This document shows positions 8,324 to 15,406 of a stretch of 19,790 nt of DNA, piece after piece. A model generated the notes under the pieces. The model was not told the origin of the DNA. It ran no database searches and saw nothing but the letters and a program-made list of their open reading frames with translations. Source of the DNA: an uncultured Bacilli bacterium (GTDB lineage: Bacteria; Bacillota_I; Bacilli_A; RF39; UBA660); contig CAJTWC010000012.1 of the NCBI GenBank assembly GCA_910580185.1, positions 1-19,790 on the forward strand, read 5' to 3'. How positions within the stretch are numbered: position 1 is the first letter of the stretch; every line of letters starts with the position of its first letter. The position numbers and the translations under genes are program-made.

Positions 8324-8332
8324 AGTATAGCA
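8324..8332 (-). promoter_or_regulatory. Extended -10 promoter of miaB
   Basis: The minus strand reads TGCTATACT, an extended -10, 26 bp before the miaB ATG and directly after the upstream terminator. The -35 region is only a T run. Confidence 0.5.
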
Positions 8333-8342
8333 CAAAAGTATT

Positions 8343-8375
8343 AAAAAAACATCCTAATTATAATCATTAGAATGT
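8343..8375 (-). terminator. Terminator after the repeat-protein gene
   Basis: Ten paired bases (8375-8366 with 8358-8349, one G-T pair), a seven-base loop and a run of T (8348-8343) on the minus strand, starting right after the stop at 8376. Confidence 0.8.
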
Positions 8376-9428
8376 CTATTTTTCATAAACATAACTTTTA
8401 TCTATGCTTTCATAGTTTTCTATCATTTTCCTAAAATACCCTTTATGATCATCTTTATAACAACCATTTTCTATATATTCATTAAAAATAAGTCCCATGT
8501 ATTCTTCTAAATTACCTTTTTCGGTATAAGAAAGATTATTGACATTATAATATTCTTCTAAAATTTCTAAGTAAGATAATATTATTAATAAAATATTATA
8601 TATATATTTACTCCCTTTAATAGTACTTTTAGAATATGATTCAAATCGTGGTTTTAATAAAGTTGATAAGTATCTATTAGCAGGATTATTACTAATTCCA
8701 TTTATATATGAATCAATAACTCCAACGTATATTTTTCTTAATTCTTCATCTACTACTTTTTCTTCATCATAAAATTTAAAATCTTTTTTATAAGATGCAA
8801 TCTTATATTCAAATTCAGTAAGTAATATATGTCTATGTCTTTGTCTTTCTATTTCATTATTTCCTCTTGCTAAAGCAAGATCAAAACTTATAGATTTAAT
8901 AGTATTTCTTTTTACATACTCATTTAAACCCTTTTTTAAATATAATTCTATATTTATCTTTAAACTAGAGTTTTTTACATATTCCTCAATTAATTCTCTG
9001 TAAATTTCTTTTAAGTCATAATATTTATCATAACTTTCTAATATATACTTATATTTATTAACATAATAATTTATTGCATAATCATAATCTTCTTTATTAT
9101 TAATAATTCTAGCATATTTTATTAACGTTATATCATTATTTAATGATTTTAAATATCTGTCCATTTGAGACAATAAATAATTACTTAAAGAAGATGTATG
9201 TTTACTACTAAAATAGTTTTCTATTTGTTTATCTATTATATGTTCAATATATGTTTTTAATTTTTCTTTAGGCAATAATGATTCAAACTCATCTATTCTA
9301 TTTAAATATAAACTCTTAAAATGCTTTTTAACATCATCCTTCGCAACTTTAGAACCTTCACTTGCAGCAATCTGATTATTTCTATAATTAGCCCTATTAG
9401 TCTTTATATTTAACTTAAGAAGAATCAT
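8376..9428 (-). CDS. 3' fragment of the split repeat protein
   Basis: 350 codons from ATG at 9428, with stop next to a terminator. There is no convincing ribosome site before this ATG: the preceding bases are GGAAACATAAGTTCT, and the codons upstream stay open to the repeat. That argues it is an internal Met of a longer gene. It holds helical units 3 to 6: VKKHFKSLYLNRIDEFESLL, AINYYVNKYKYILESYDKYY, LLTEFEYKIASYKKDFKFYD and IYNILLIILSYLEILEEYYN. Each is followed by an acidic helix and a Y/L-rich helix. It is lysine-, tyrosine- and asparagine-rich with no signal peptide, so a cytoplasmic protein is expected. GGAAAC might still allow weak independent initiation. Confidence 0.7.
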   Translation of the reverse strand: MILLKLNIKTNRANYRNNQIAASEGSKVAKDDVKKHFKSLYLNRIDEFESLLPKEKLKTYIEHIIDKQIENYFSSKHTSSLSNYLLSQMDRYLKSLNNDITLIKYARIINNKEDYDYAINYYVNKYKYILESYDKYYDLKEIYRELIEEYVKNSSLKINIELYLKKGLNEYVKRNTIKSISFDLALARGNNEIERQRHRHILLTEFEYKIASYKKDFKFYDEEKVVDEELRKIYVGVIDSYINGISNNPANRYLSTLLKPRFESYSKSTIKGSKYIYNILLIILSYLEILEEYYNVNNLSYTEKGNLEEYMGLIFNEYIENGCYKDDHKGYFRKMIENYESIDKSYVYEK

Positions 9429-9471
9429 AGAACTTATGTTTCCTATTTTAGATCTGATTTTTTCAAAATCA

Positions 9472-9563
9472 TTAATATCCAGGATATTAATTTTATTAAA
9501 AGAATCTTTTAATAAAATTAATATCCTGGATATTAATTTTATTAAAAGAATCTTTTAATAAAA
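9472..9563. repeat. 46-bp tandem duplication forming a 65-bp perfect palindrome
   Basis: Two copies of a 46-bp unit start at 9472 and 9518. Each unit is two palindromes: P1, TTAATATCC-x-GGATATTAA, and P2, TTTTATTAAAAGA-A-TCTTTTAATAAAA. The only difference in the repeated part is the P1 centre, A in the first copy and T in the second. Because of that change, 9472-9536 is a perfect inverted repeat with 32-base arms around the single base 9504; one further A-T pair (9471/9537) extends it. P2 of the second copy ends at 9563. The array is coding sequence of the split gene, and 46 is not a multiple of three. There is no T run on the minus strand, so it is not a standard terminator. Confidence 0.95.
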
Positions 9564-9945
9564 TTTTAGCTTGCTCAACAGTTTTGATATCCACTTTATT
9601 TGAGTTCAAAACTATATTTAATATTAATTTGTTTTCATAATTTTTATATAAATTTTCAAAATATTTTGGATTCTTCTTTGCAAGCATAAATATGTCATTC
9701 GTACCAAATCTTTTAATTTTATGTTTATAAACATAATTTTGGTATGCTTTAGACATTTTATCAGAAAAATTACTATTATTTTCTGTTTTTAAAAATTCAT
9801 TTATGGTATCATCAACCAATTTTTCTATATTTTCTCTATGACTACTTACGTATAAATCATTACATTCTATATTATTTAAATATCTATTAACATAATAATT
9901 TCTTACATATTCTTTATTTTGTTCATTTAATACAATTTTTTCCAC
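9496..9945 (-). CDS. 5' fragment of the split repeat protein
   Basis: 149 codons from GTG at 9945, with AAAGGAG upstream and a strong promoter at 9976-10003, so it is probably expressed. Residues 14-75 are helical unit 1 (YVRNYYVNRYLNNIECNDLY ... NFSDKMSKAYQNYVYKH). Unit 2 begins near 95 (FENLYKNYENKLILNIVLNS) and is cut short: after LLKDSFNKINIQDIN the frame enters the second repeat copy out of phase, adds FIKRFF and stops. The C terminus is thus written by the palindrome. Function unknown. Confidence 0.75.
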   Translation of the reverse strand: MEKIVLNEQNKEYVRNYYVNRYLNNIECNDLYVSSHRENIEKLVDDTINEFLKTENNSNFSDKMSKAYQNYVYKHKIKRFGTNDIFMLAKKNPKYFENLYKNYENKLILNIVLNSNKVDIKTVEQAKILLKDSFNKINIQDINFIKRFF

Positions 9946-9975
9946 TTAATCCAACTCCTTTAAAATACCCGATTT

Positions 9976-10003
9976 ATTATACATAAATAAAAAGATAAGT
10001 CAA
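9976..10003 (-). promoter_or_regulatory. Promoter of the split repeat-protein gene
   Basis: TTGACT (10003-9998), 16-bp spacer, TATAAT (9981-9976) on the minus strand, about 31 bp before the GTG start. It overlaps the 3' arm of the murD terminator. Confidence 0.75.
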
Positions 10004-10014
10004 TCACTTACCTT
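9987..10014 (-). terminator. Terminator of murD
   Basis: AAGGTAAGT (10014-10006) pairs with ACTTATCTT (10000-9992), with one G-T pair and a five-base loop, then TTTATTT. The TAA stop of murD is in the 5' arm. Confidence 0.7.
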
Positions 10015-11357
10015 TCCATTAATTCCTTTACTAAGTCTTTAAATTCTTGACCTCTAATCTCACACTCTTTGTACTGATCCCAAGAGGCTGATGCTGGAGA
10101 TAAAAGTACTACGTCACCTGGTTTTACAATAGATGGTATTTCTTTAAAGCCATCTTTTAAAAACTCATGAACATATACTGGAATATTTAAACTATTAGCA
10201 TATTCTTTTACTCTGTTTCTGCATTCTCCTATTGCAATAATAGCTTTTACGTTTTTCATATAAGAAGTAAGTTCTGTGAAATCTTGTCCTCTTTCTAATC
10301 CACCTAATATAATTACCGTAGGTTTATCAAAAGAAGATAAAGCTATTTGCGTACATTTTATATTAGTAGCTTCCGTATCATTATAGTATCTAACGCCACC
10401 TATTTCTCCTGAAAATTCTAGTCTGTGTTCTACTCCTTTAAAACTACATATTGTTTTATTTATCACTTCGTTTGAAATGTTAAATTGTTTTGCGACTATT
10501 GTTGCAACCATAGCATTTTCAGCATTATGAGTACCAACTATTACCATATCACGAGTATCTAACACTTTTTCTTCATTATAATAAATTACACCATTATCTA
10601 AATAGCAATCTGATTTTTGCTTACTTGAAAAATATAACTTCTTAGATTTTATATCTTTAGTTTGATTTAGAACTTCTTCATTTTCTAAATTAAGAATTGC
10701 AATATCGTTTTCTGTTTGATTTTTAAATATTTTGGTTTTTACATCTTTATATTGTTGATAACTATTATCAAAGAAATCAACGTGCGCTGGTGAAAGATTC
10801 GTCATTACCGCAATATGTGGTTTAAATTCTTTTAAATTGTTAAGTTGCTGGCAAGATGTTTCCATAACTATTACATCACCGCTTTGTAACTTATCTAAAA
10901 AACTACATAAAGGATAACCAATGTTACCTGCAAGGTGGCACCTAATTTCTGATGCTTTTATAACGTTATAAGTAAGGGTTGTAGTTGTAGTTTTACCATT
11001 AGTGCCCGTTATACCTACTAAAGTAACATCCTTAGGTAATAACCTATAAGCCATTTCAACTTCATTAATAACTTCAATCCCTAATTTTTCTGCTTTTTCT
11101 ATATATTTATGATGAATAGGAACACCTGGGTTTTTAATTAAATAATCGTATGATTCATCTAATAAATCATCAGGGTGTGATCCAAAGAAAAATTTAACAC
11201 CTAAATCTTTTAACTCTTTTAGTTTTTCTTTATCCATATTATTTTCTGTTTTACCATCATTTATTAAAACTTCGTTACCACGTTTTATTAAAAACTTAGC
11301 AGCTTCATATCCACTTCTTGCAAATCCTAATATAAATATTTTATTATTTTCAAACAT
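10008..11357 (-). CDS. murD: UDP-N-acetylmuramoyl-L-alanine:D-glutamate ligase
   Basis: Adds D-glutamate to UDP-MurNAc-L-Ala in cytoplasmic peptidoglycan precursor synthesis, using ATP. 449 residues, the usual MurD length. The N-terminal Rossmann-like domain starts FILGFARSGYEAAKFL (8-23). The P-loop GTNGKTTT is at 118-125. METSCQQL follows (METSSFQL in many members), then LSPAHVDFF and the ADP-domain stretch GTHNAENAMVA. The C-terminal domain holds YNDTEATN, ILGG, LLSPASASWDQY and RGQEF. All core motifs are present. ATG with AGAGGTG seven bases upstream; 32 bp downstream of gene B, so possibly co-transcribed with it. It shows the organism makes peptidoglycan. Confidence 0.97.
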   Translation of the reverse strand: MFENNKIFILGFARSGYEAAKFLIKRGNEVLINDGKTENNMDKEKLKELKDLGVKFFFGSHPDDLLDESYDYLIKNPGVPIHHKYIEKAEKLGIEVINEVEMAYRLLPKDVTLVGITGTNGKTTTTTLTYNVIKASEIRCHLAGNIGYPLCSFLDKLQSGDVIVMETSCQQLNNLKEFKPHIAVMTNLSPAHVDFFDNSYQQYKDVKTKIFKNQTENDIAILNLENEEVLNQTKDIKSKKLYFSSKQKSDCYLDNGVIYYNEEKVLDTRDMVIVGTHNAENAMVATIVAKQFNISNEVINKTICSFKGVEHRLEFSGEIGGVRYYNDTEATNIKCTQIALSSFDKPTVIILGGLERGQDFTELTSYMKNVKAIIAIGECRNRVKEYANSLNIPVYVHEFLKDGFKEIPSIVKPGDVVLLSPASASWDQYKECEIRGQEFKDLVKELMER

Positions 11358-11389
11358 TTAATACACCTCTTAATAAAATTATACTATAT

Positions 11390-11794
11390 TTACGCAGTTT
11401 TGTTTCTTTTTTTAGTAAAAGAATTACCTTTATTATAAACGTTTTTAACAACCATCTTATTGAAAACATCTTTAAATCCTGCATTTAAAAATCCATACCT
11501 ATTATATATGTATTCCATGTCACATCCATTTACTTCATGAAAATTTGATGAATCTTCTCTTAATCCAGTTACATCATAGATTTCGCCATCTATTAAAGCA
11601 GCGCAATGCATCTTATCGTTTTGCATCATTAATTTAGCAAAAGGAAAAAAACGATGCAAAATAATATAATACTCATAACAAAAACCACCTGTAAAAGTCT
11701 GTATAGGATTAAAGTTTCCATTCGAAGATCCATATGTTTCATATACGTATTCATAAGTTTCATTAATTATATTTATTGTTTCAATTATATCCAT
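11390..11794 (-). CDS. Small protein B of a Cys-His-Asp family
   Basis: 134 residues, no family recognised. It shares a pattern with A (6083-6493) and C (13309-13785). In B: Cys39 in GGFCYEYYIIL, His63 in MHCAALIDGEIYDVTG, Asp74 in the same stretch. Cys and Asp positions are identical in A. A Cys on a helix start, a His opening a strand, and an Asp at the next strand end is the transglutaminase/papain-like arrangement; whether it is an enzyme is inference. No signal peptide or membrane segment, so cytoplasmic. ATG at 11794 follows a GGTGAT that is paired inside a hairpin ending in six T (11795-11825), so translation or read-through may be controlled there. It sits just upstream of murD. Confidence 0.7.
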   Translation of the reverse strand: MDIIETINIINETYEYVYETYGSSNGNFNPIQTFTGGFCYEYYIILHRFFPFAKLMMQNDKMHCAALIDGEIYDVTGLREDSSNFHEVNGCDMEYIYNRYGFLNAGFKDVFNKMVVKNVYNKGNSFTKKRNKTA

Positions 11795-11825
11795 AAAAAA
11801 TCACCATAATATACATTATGATGAT
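11795..11825 (-). terminator. nagZ terminator that also sequesters the ribosome site of gene B
   Basis: On the minus strand ATCATCATAAT (11825-11815) pairs with ATTATGGTGAT (11810-11800), one G-T pair and a four-base loop, followed by six T (11800-11795) and immediately by the ATG of gene B. It has terminator form and lies 38 bp past the nagZ stop. The GGTGAT in its 3' arm is the only ribosome site for gene B, so the same hairpin could hold B translation low. Confidence 0.75.
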
Positions 11826-11828
11826 TTC

Positions 11829-11856
11829 ATTTTAAATATTCTGTCGAATTTTGTAA
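11829..11856 (-). promoter_or_regulatory. Possible promoter of gene B
   Basis: TTACAA (11856-11851), 16-bp spacer, TAAAAT (11834-11829) on the minus strand. A start at about 11822 would put most of the 11800-11825 hairpin at the very 5' end of the gene B transcript. Confidence 0.5.
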
Positions 11857-11862
11857 TAAAGA

Positions 11863-13221
11863 TTATTTTTCTACATCATACATTAAACCTTTATAATATT
11901 TCCATGCTAAAACTCTAAATGCCATCTTATCAACTATTTCTTCACTTAACGTGCCATCTTCAATTGCATTTTTTACTTCTTTTATAGAATCTTCATAATC
12001 TGTTACTATAAGTAAATCATTACCAGCTTTTATTGCTTTTGTAACCGCGTTATCTACGTTTACCGCTCCCATTGCTAAATCATCTGTTATTACTATTCCA
12101 GTAAAACCTAATTCGTTTCTAAGCACGTTATGAGTACTTGCTGAAAGTGATGATGGATTATCTTTATCCATTGCAGGAACTATGGTGTGGGAAACTAAAA
12201 CAGCTTCTGCACCTGCTTTTATTCCAGCTCTAAATGGAGGAATATCATCTTCCATTATTTTAGAATACGTTCTGTTATCTGTTGCCGATGTATTATGAGT
12301 ATCAGCATTATCTCCATAACCAGGGAAATGTTTTAACGTATATGATACTTTAGAACCTTTACTTGCTTCTATTACCGTTTTAGCATAATCACTAGTTGTT
12401 TTAGTATCCTCCTTAATTGTTCTTTCATACATGTAGCTATCTGGATCAGTTGCAACATCTACTACTGGTGCTAGGTTAACGTTTATTCCTAAATCTTCTA
12501 ATACTTCACTTTTGTTTACCGTATCTTTTTTTACTGCTTCAAATCCGCCTTCTTTATAAAGCTCAGATGATGATTTAAATGGTGTTTGCACTAAGTTTGT
12601 GTTACCACTAATTCTAGTTACTTTCCCACCTTCTTCATCTGTTGCTATTATAAGTGGTATTTTAGATGCATTTTGAAAACTTTCTGTCATATCTACTACT
12701 TCTTTTTTTGTTTTGTTATCAAAATCTCTTTTAAATAATAAATAACCTCCAAATTTATATTTTTCTAAATCGGATATTTTGTTTTTTTCAGGAACCCTTA
12801 CTAAAAATATTTGACCAATTTTTTCATCATCAGACATGGTTTTTAATTTATTATAAGCCATCTCATAAAAGCCACTAAAAATGCCACCATCATTCCAAGA
12901 TGATGGAACTCCTTTTTCATCAGTATAAGTATCAACACTTACCACTTTAGCAGTTTGTTTTTCCTTATTCTTATTTAATTTACCATCATATTTTATGTTT
13001 ACCATTTCACCTATATCAAAAGAATCATTACCATCACCAACAAAGGTATATATAATATTATCTTTATCCGATACCGTAATAGAGTTATTTGAAACTTCTA
13101 ATATATTTCCCTTTATACTAGAAGCTTTTTTTGTAGTTGTTTTAGCCTCCGGCTTAACTAAAACAGCAGTAATCATGCAAATAAATATTGCAAATATACA
13201 AATAAATACTTTCTTATCCAT
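11863..13221 (-). CDS. nagZ: Glycoside hydrolase family 3, NagZ-type beta-N-acetylhexosaminidase
   Basis: 452 residues, exported or membrane-tethered: a hydrophobic segment at about 5-22 after MDKK, then a Thr/Lys-rich linker. Residues 35-97 look like a small beta-barrel domain (SIKGNILEVSNNSITVSD ... KVVSVDTY). The GH3 TIM barrel runs from about 120: PLIIATDEEGGKVTR (189-203), NLAPVVDVATDP, KHFPGYGD (297-304), an Asp307-x-His309 pair matching the NagZ acid/base dyad, and VITDDLAMGAV (377-387) with the nucleophile Asp. In this family the enzyme removes GlcNAc from cell-wall fragments. Gram-positive members act outside the membrane, fitting the anchor. Single-domain length, without the extra C-terminal domain of longer Bacillus NagZ. 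ATG with GAAAGGAATT upstream. Confidence 0.9.
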   Translation of the reverse strand: MDKKVFICIFAIFICMITAVLVKPEAKTTTKKASSIKGNILEVSNNSITVSDKDNIIYTFVGDGNDSFDIGEMVNIKYDGKLNKNKEKQTAKVVSVDTYTDEKGVPSSWNDGGIFSGFYEMAYNKLKTMSDDEKIGQIFLVRVPEKNKISDLEKYKFGGYLLFKRDFDNKTKKEVVDMTESFQNASKIPLIIATDEEGGKVTRISGNTNLVQTPFKSSSELYKEGGFEAVKKDTVNKSEVLEDLGINVNLAPVVDVATDPDSYMYERTIKEDTKTTSDYAKTVIEASKGSKVSYTLKHFPGYGDNADTHNTSATDNRTYSKIMEDDIPPFRAGIKAGAEAVLVSHTIVPAMDKDNPSSLSASTHNVLRNELGFTGIVITDDLAMGAVNVDNAVTKAIKAGNDLLIVTDYEDSIKEVKNAIEDGTLSEEIVDKMAFRVLAWKYYKGLMYDVEK

Positions 13222-13258
13222 TATTCTTAATTCCTTTCATTCTACAATAAATAGTATG

Positions 13259-13296
13259 AAAAAACATCTACTTATATTAATAAATAGATATTTTTT
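13259..13296 (-). terminator. Terminator of gene C
   Basis: A 15-bp stem (13296-13282 with 13273-13259, two G-T pairs) with an 8-base loop. The 3' arm ends in six T on the minus strand. It starts 12 bp past the stop of gene C. Confidence 0.75.
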
Positions 13297-13308
13297 ATTC
13301 AAAAATAA

Positions 13309-13785
13309 TTAACTACACTTTTTAATATTGTCTATAACTGTATTATTAAATTTTACGTAGTTATTAAGATATTTATGAAAATATTCTTTAAAGGTTTCAT
13401 AAACCTTTTCATTTACCTCATGATGATTTAACCCAATCATTCGAAGTTCTTTATCAGTTAAAACGTAATAACCTTTTAATGTGTGCTCGCCATTAACGTC
13501 GTATACTTTTTCATTAATAAGTATAAAAATATGGCCTATATGAGCATAGTGTTTATCTCTTACTACAAAACTAGCATTTTTATATATTGTTTTTAACATT
13601 CTCGCAAAGTAAAAGCAATAACCGTTATTAAAAGTATTATTAGCAGGAAAATATAAAAAGTCATCAATAAAAGTTCCATTATAAAATTCTCTTGTTTTTT
13701 CATATGCCTTTTTAATTAATTCAATAACATCTTCAACGTTATTTTCTAAAAAATTGTTTAATTCATTATCTACATAATATCTCAA
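13309..13785 (-). CDS. Small protein C of a Cys-His-Asp family
   Basis: 158 residues from TTG at 13785, which has AGAGGGAT just upstream. The frame stays open to a TTG at 13842, but that codon is the -35 of the gene's own promoter, so the long form is rejected. An N-terminal helical stretch of about 36 residues precedes the shared region: Cys57 (NNGYCFYFARML), His85 (HIGHIFILINEKVYDVNG) and Asp96, with two extra His at 79 and 82. The His-Asp distance (11) equals that in B; Cys-His is 28 against 24. The shared NEKVYDVNG matches GEIYDVTG in B and GKVYDESG in A. No signal peptide. It stands alone between serS and nagZ, with its own promoter and terminator. Function unknown; a transglutaminase-like fold is a guess from the residue order. 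Confidence 0.7.
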   Translation of the reverse strand: MRYYVDNELNNFLENNVEDVIELIKKAYEKTREFYNGTFIDDFLYFPANNTFNNGYCFYFARMLKTIYKNASFVVRDKHYAHIGHIFILINEKVYDVNGEHTLKGYYVLTDKELRMIGLNHHEVNEKVYETFKEYFHKYLNNYVKFNNTVIDNIKKCS

Positions 13786-13813
13786 TAAAATCCCTCTTTT
13801 TCTAATATTTTGT

Positions 13814-13842
13814 ATAATATCATAAATATTTTTATAAATCAA
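13814..13842 (-). promoter_or_regulatory. Promoter of gene C
   Basis: TTGATT (13842-13837), 17-bp spacer, TATTAT (13819-13814) on the minus strand. It places transcription start near 13807, about 22 bp before the TTG start chosen. Confidence 0.7.
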
Positions 13843-13844
13843 AC

Positions 13845-13871
13845 AAAAAAGGAATTTTAATTATCCCTTTT
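13845..13871 (-). terminator. Terminator of serS
   Basis: AAAAGGGA (13871-13864) pairs with TTCCTTTT (13854-13847), one G-T pair, then two more T. It lies 7 bp past the serS stop. Confidence 0.6.
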
Positions 13872-13877
13872 ATTACT

Positions 13878-15167
13878 TTATTTATTAGGTGTTATTTTAT
13901 CTTTTCCACCCATATAAGGTCTTAAATCCTTTGGAATCAATACACTACCATCTTCTTGTAAATTGTTTTCTAAGAACGCAATTAACATTCTAGGTGGTGC
14001 GATAACTGTATTATTTAATGTATGAGCATACTCTTTTGTACCATCTTCTTTTTTATAACGGATACCAAGTCTTCTTGCTTGTGCATCAGTTAAGTTAGAA
14101 CATGAACATACTTCAAAGTATTTTTGTTGTCTTGGACTCCATGCTTCTATATCGCATGAACGATATTTTAAATCTGCAAGGTCCCCAGAACAACAAACTA
14201 GTTTTCTAACTGGAATATCTAATGTTCTAAATAACTCTACTGAATAGTTCCACATTTTATCATACCAAGCTTCACTATCTTCTGGTTTACAAACAACTAC
14301 CATTTCTTGTTTTTCAAATTGGTGGATTCTATATATACCACGTTCTTCTATACCGTGAGCTCCTACTTCTTTTCTAAAACATGGAGAATATGATGTCATG
14401 GTAATTGGAAGTTCTGCCTCTTTTAATAATTGATCTTTAAACTTAGCTATCATAGAATGTTCTGAAGTTCCTATTAAATATAAATCTTCTCCTTCTATTT
14501 TATACATCATGTTTTCTTTTTCTTCAAAAGACATAACACCATCTACTGCATCAGAGTGAATCATATATGGTGGTATACAGTAAGTAAATCCTTTATCAAT
14601 CATAAAGTCTCTAGCATACGCAAGTACCGCTGAATGAAGTCTTGCAATATCGCCCATTAAATAGTAGAATCCATTTCCACTAACACGGCCCGCCGCATCT
14701 TTATCAATACCATTAAATGATGCCATAATATCTGAATGGTATGGAACTTCATAATCTGGAACTTTTGGTTCTCCAAATCTTTGTTCTTCTACGTTTTTAG
14801 AATCGTCTTCTCCAATTGGAACATCATCCGCGATAATGTTTGGAATAGCCATCATTCTCTCTTTAATTGATTTTTCTAATTCAACTTCTTTTTCTTCTAA
14901 TTCAGGAATCTTATTTTTAATATTTGCTACTTCTTCTTTAACCCTACTTGCCTCTTCTATCTTTTTATCGCGCATTAAGTTACCTATTTCTTTACTTAAA
15001 GCGTTAACCTTACTTCTAGCTTCATCAGCTTCAGTTTTTATTTTACGATACTCTATATCCATATCATAAACTTCATCTACCATAGGAAGTTTATGGTCTT
15101 GGAATTTCTTTTTAATATTTTCCTTTACTAATTTTTTATTTTCTCTTATTAATTTAATATCTATCAT
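13878..15167 (-). CDS. serS: Seryl-tRNA synthetase
   Basis: Class II synthetase charging tRNA-Ser (and tRNA-Sec where present); 429 residues, normal length. Residues 1-105 form the long antiparallel coiled-coil arm that grips the tRNA variable arm (RKIKTEADEARSKVNALSKE ... EEKEVELEKSIKER). The catalytic core has GTSEHSMI at 233-240, where many bacterial SerS have GTAEV, and motif 2 CFRKEVGAHGIEERGIYRIHQFEKQE (263-288, quoted in part: FRKEVG, RIHQFEK). Motif 3 is NNTVIAPPRMLIAFLEN. The differences in motif 3 and the TSEHS stretch suggest a divergent SerS subgroup. ATG with AAGGAGG six bases upstream, one base after the preceding stop. Last gene of the T-box(Ser) operon. Confidence 0.97.
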   Translation of the reverse strand: MIDIKLIRENKKLVKENIKKKFQDHKLPMVDEVYDMDIEYRKIKTEADEARSKVNALSKEIGNLMRDKKIEEASRVKEEVANIKNKIPELEEKEVELEKSIKERMMAIPNIIADDVPIGEDDSKNVEEQRFGEPKVPDYEVPYHSDIMASFNGIDKDAAGRVSGNGFYYLMGDIARLHSAVLAYARDFMIDKGFTYCIPPYMIHSDAVDGVMSFEEKENMMYKIEGEDLYLIGTSEHSMIAKFKDQLLKEAELPITMTSYSPCFRKEVGAHGIEERGIYRIHQFEKQEMVVVCKPEDSEAWYDKMWNYSVELFRTLDIPVRKLVCCSGDLADLKYRSCDIEAWSPRQQKYFEVCSCSNLTDAQARRLGIRYKKEDGTKEYAHTLNNTVIAPPRMLIAFLENNLQEDGSVLIPKDLRPYMGGKDKITPNK

Positions 15168-15168
15168 A

Positions 15169-15396
15169 TTAATCCTCCTTATCTACTTCTTCAAATCTAT
15201 ATTTTTGTTTTACATCTGGGTATTTTTCATGATCTACTTTACCTAAGAACATATCTACTGGTCTTACCCATATTTTTCCTTTATGAGTATAAATTACAAC
15301 ATCTTCCATTGTTTCAGTATGCTTACCTACGCCAATAACATACATATAATCACCCTTAAAGTGTTTATATATACCATTTTGTTTTATCTTTCTCAT
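15169..15396 (-). CDS. DUF1653 family protein, copy 2
   Basis: 75 residues with the DUF1653 pattern: YKHFKGDYMYVIGVGKHTET (a small beta-barrel start), E..V.YTHKGKIWVRPVDMF, and a C-terminal YRFEEV. The role of the family is not established. It is a tandem relative of the next gene: both start MRK and end VDH.KYPDVKQKYRFEEV. This copy keeps the usual WVRP. Preceded by AAGGAGA; 10 bp after the other copy and 1 bp before serS, so firmly in the operon. Four DUF-typical motifs present; cytoplasmic. Confidence 0.85.
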   Translation of the reverse strand: MRKIKQNGIYKHFKGDYMYVIGVGKHTETMEDVVIYTHKGKIWVRPVDMFLGKVDHEKYPDVKQKYRFEEVDKED

Positions 15397-15406
15397 TTTA
15401 TTCTCC

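Larger units (their letters stand above)
8376..9945 (-). pseudogene. Broken gene for a six-repeat all-helical protein
   Basis: Two adjacent frames, 9945-9496 (149 codons) and 9428-8376 (350 codons), appear to be one gene split by a 46-bp tandem duplication at about 9472-9563. Their frames differ by one base. Removing 46 bp makes the distance between starts 471, a multiple of three, and gives one open frame of 507 residues. Past the second copy the correct frame reads ILDINDFEKIRSKIGNIS straight into the 350-codon frame, with no stop. The joined protein shows about six related helical units of roughly 80 residues (for example NYYVNRYLNNI, HFKSLYLNRIDEF and NYYVNKYKYILES as unit starts), and unit 2 spans the break. 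No known family is recognised. The arrangement of a long helix, an acidic helix and an f..yl...l...y helix faintly recalls sigma region 2, but I would not claim it. It could instead be phase-variable or an assembly error. Confidence 0.75.

Noticed and set aside
9472..9563. Palindromic array as an ordinary terminator
   Set aside because: No T run follows on the minus strand, it is coding for both frame fragments, and removing one copy restores a continuous gene.
12995..13312. Plus-strand frame over the start of nagZ
   Set aside because: Shadow of nagZ's N terminus and an untranslated gap; no domain or ribosome site.
13786..13842. Longer 177-codon version of gene C
   Set aside because: Its TTG start is the -35 hexamer of a good promoter, so the segment would not be in the mRNA.
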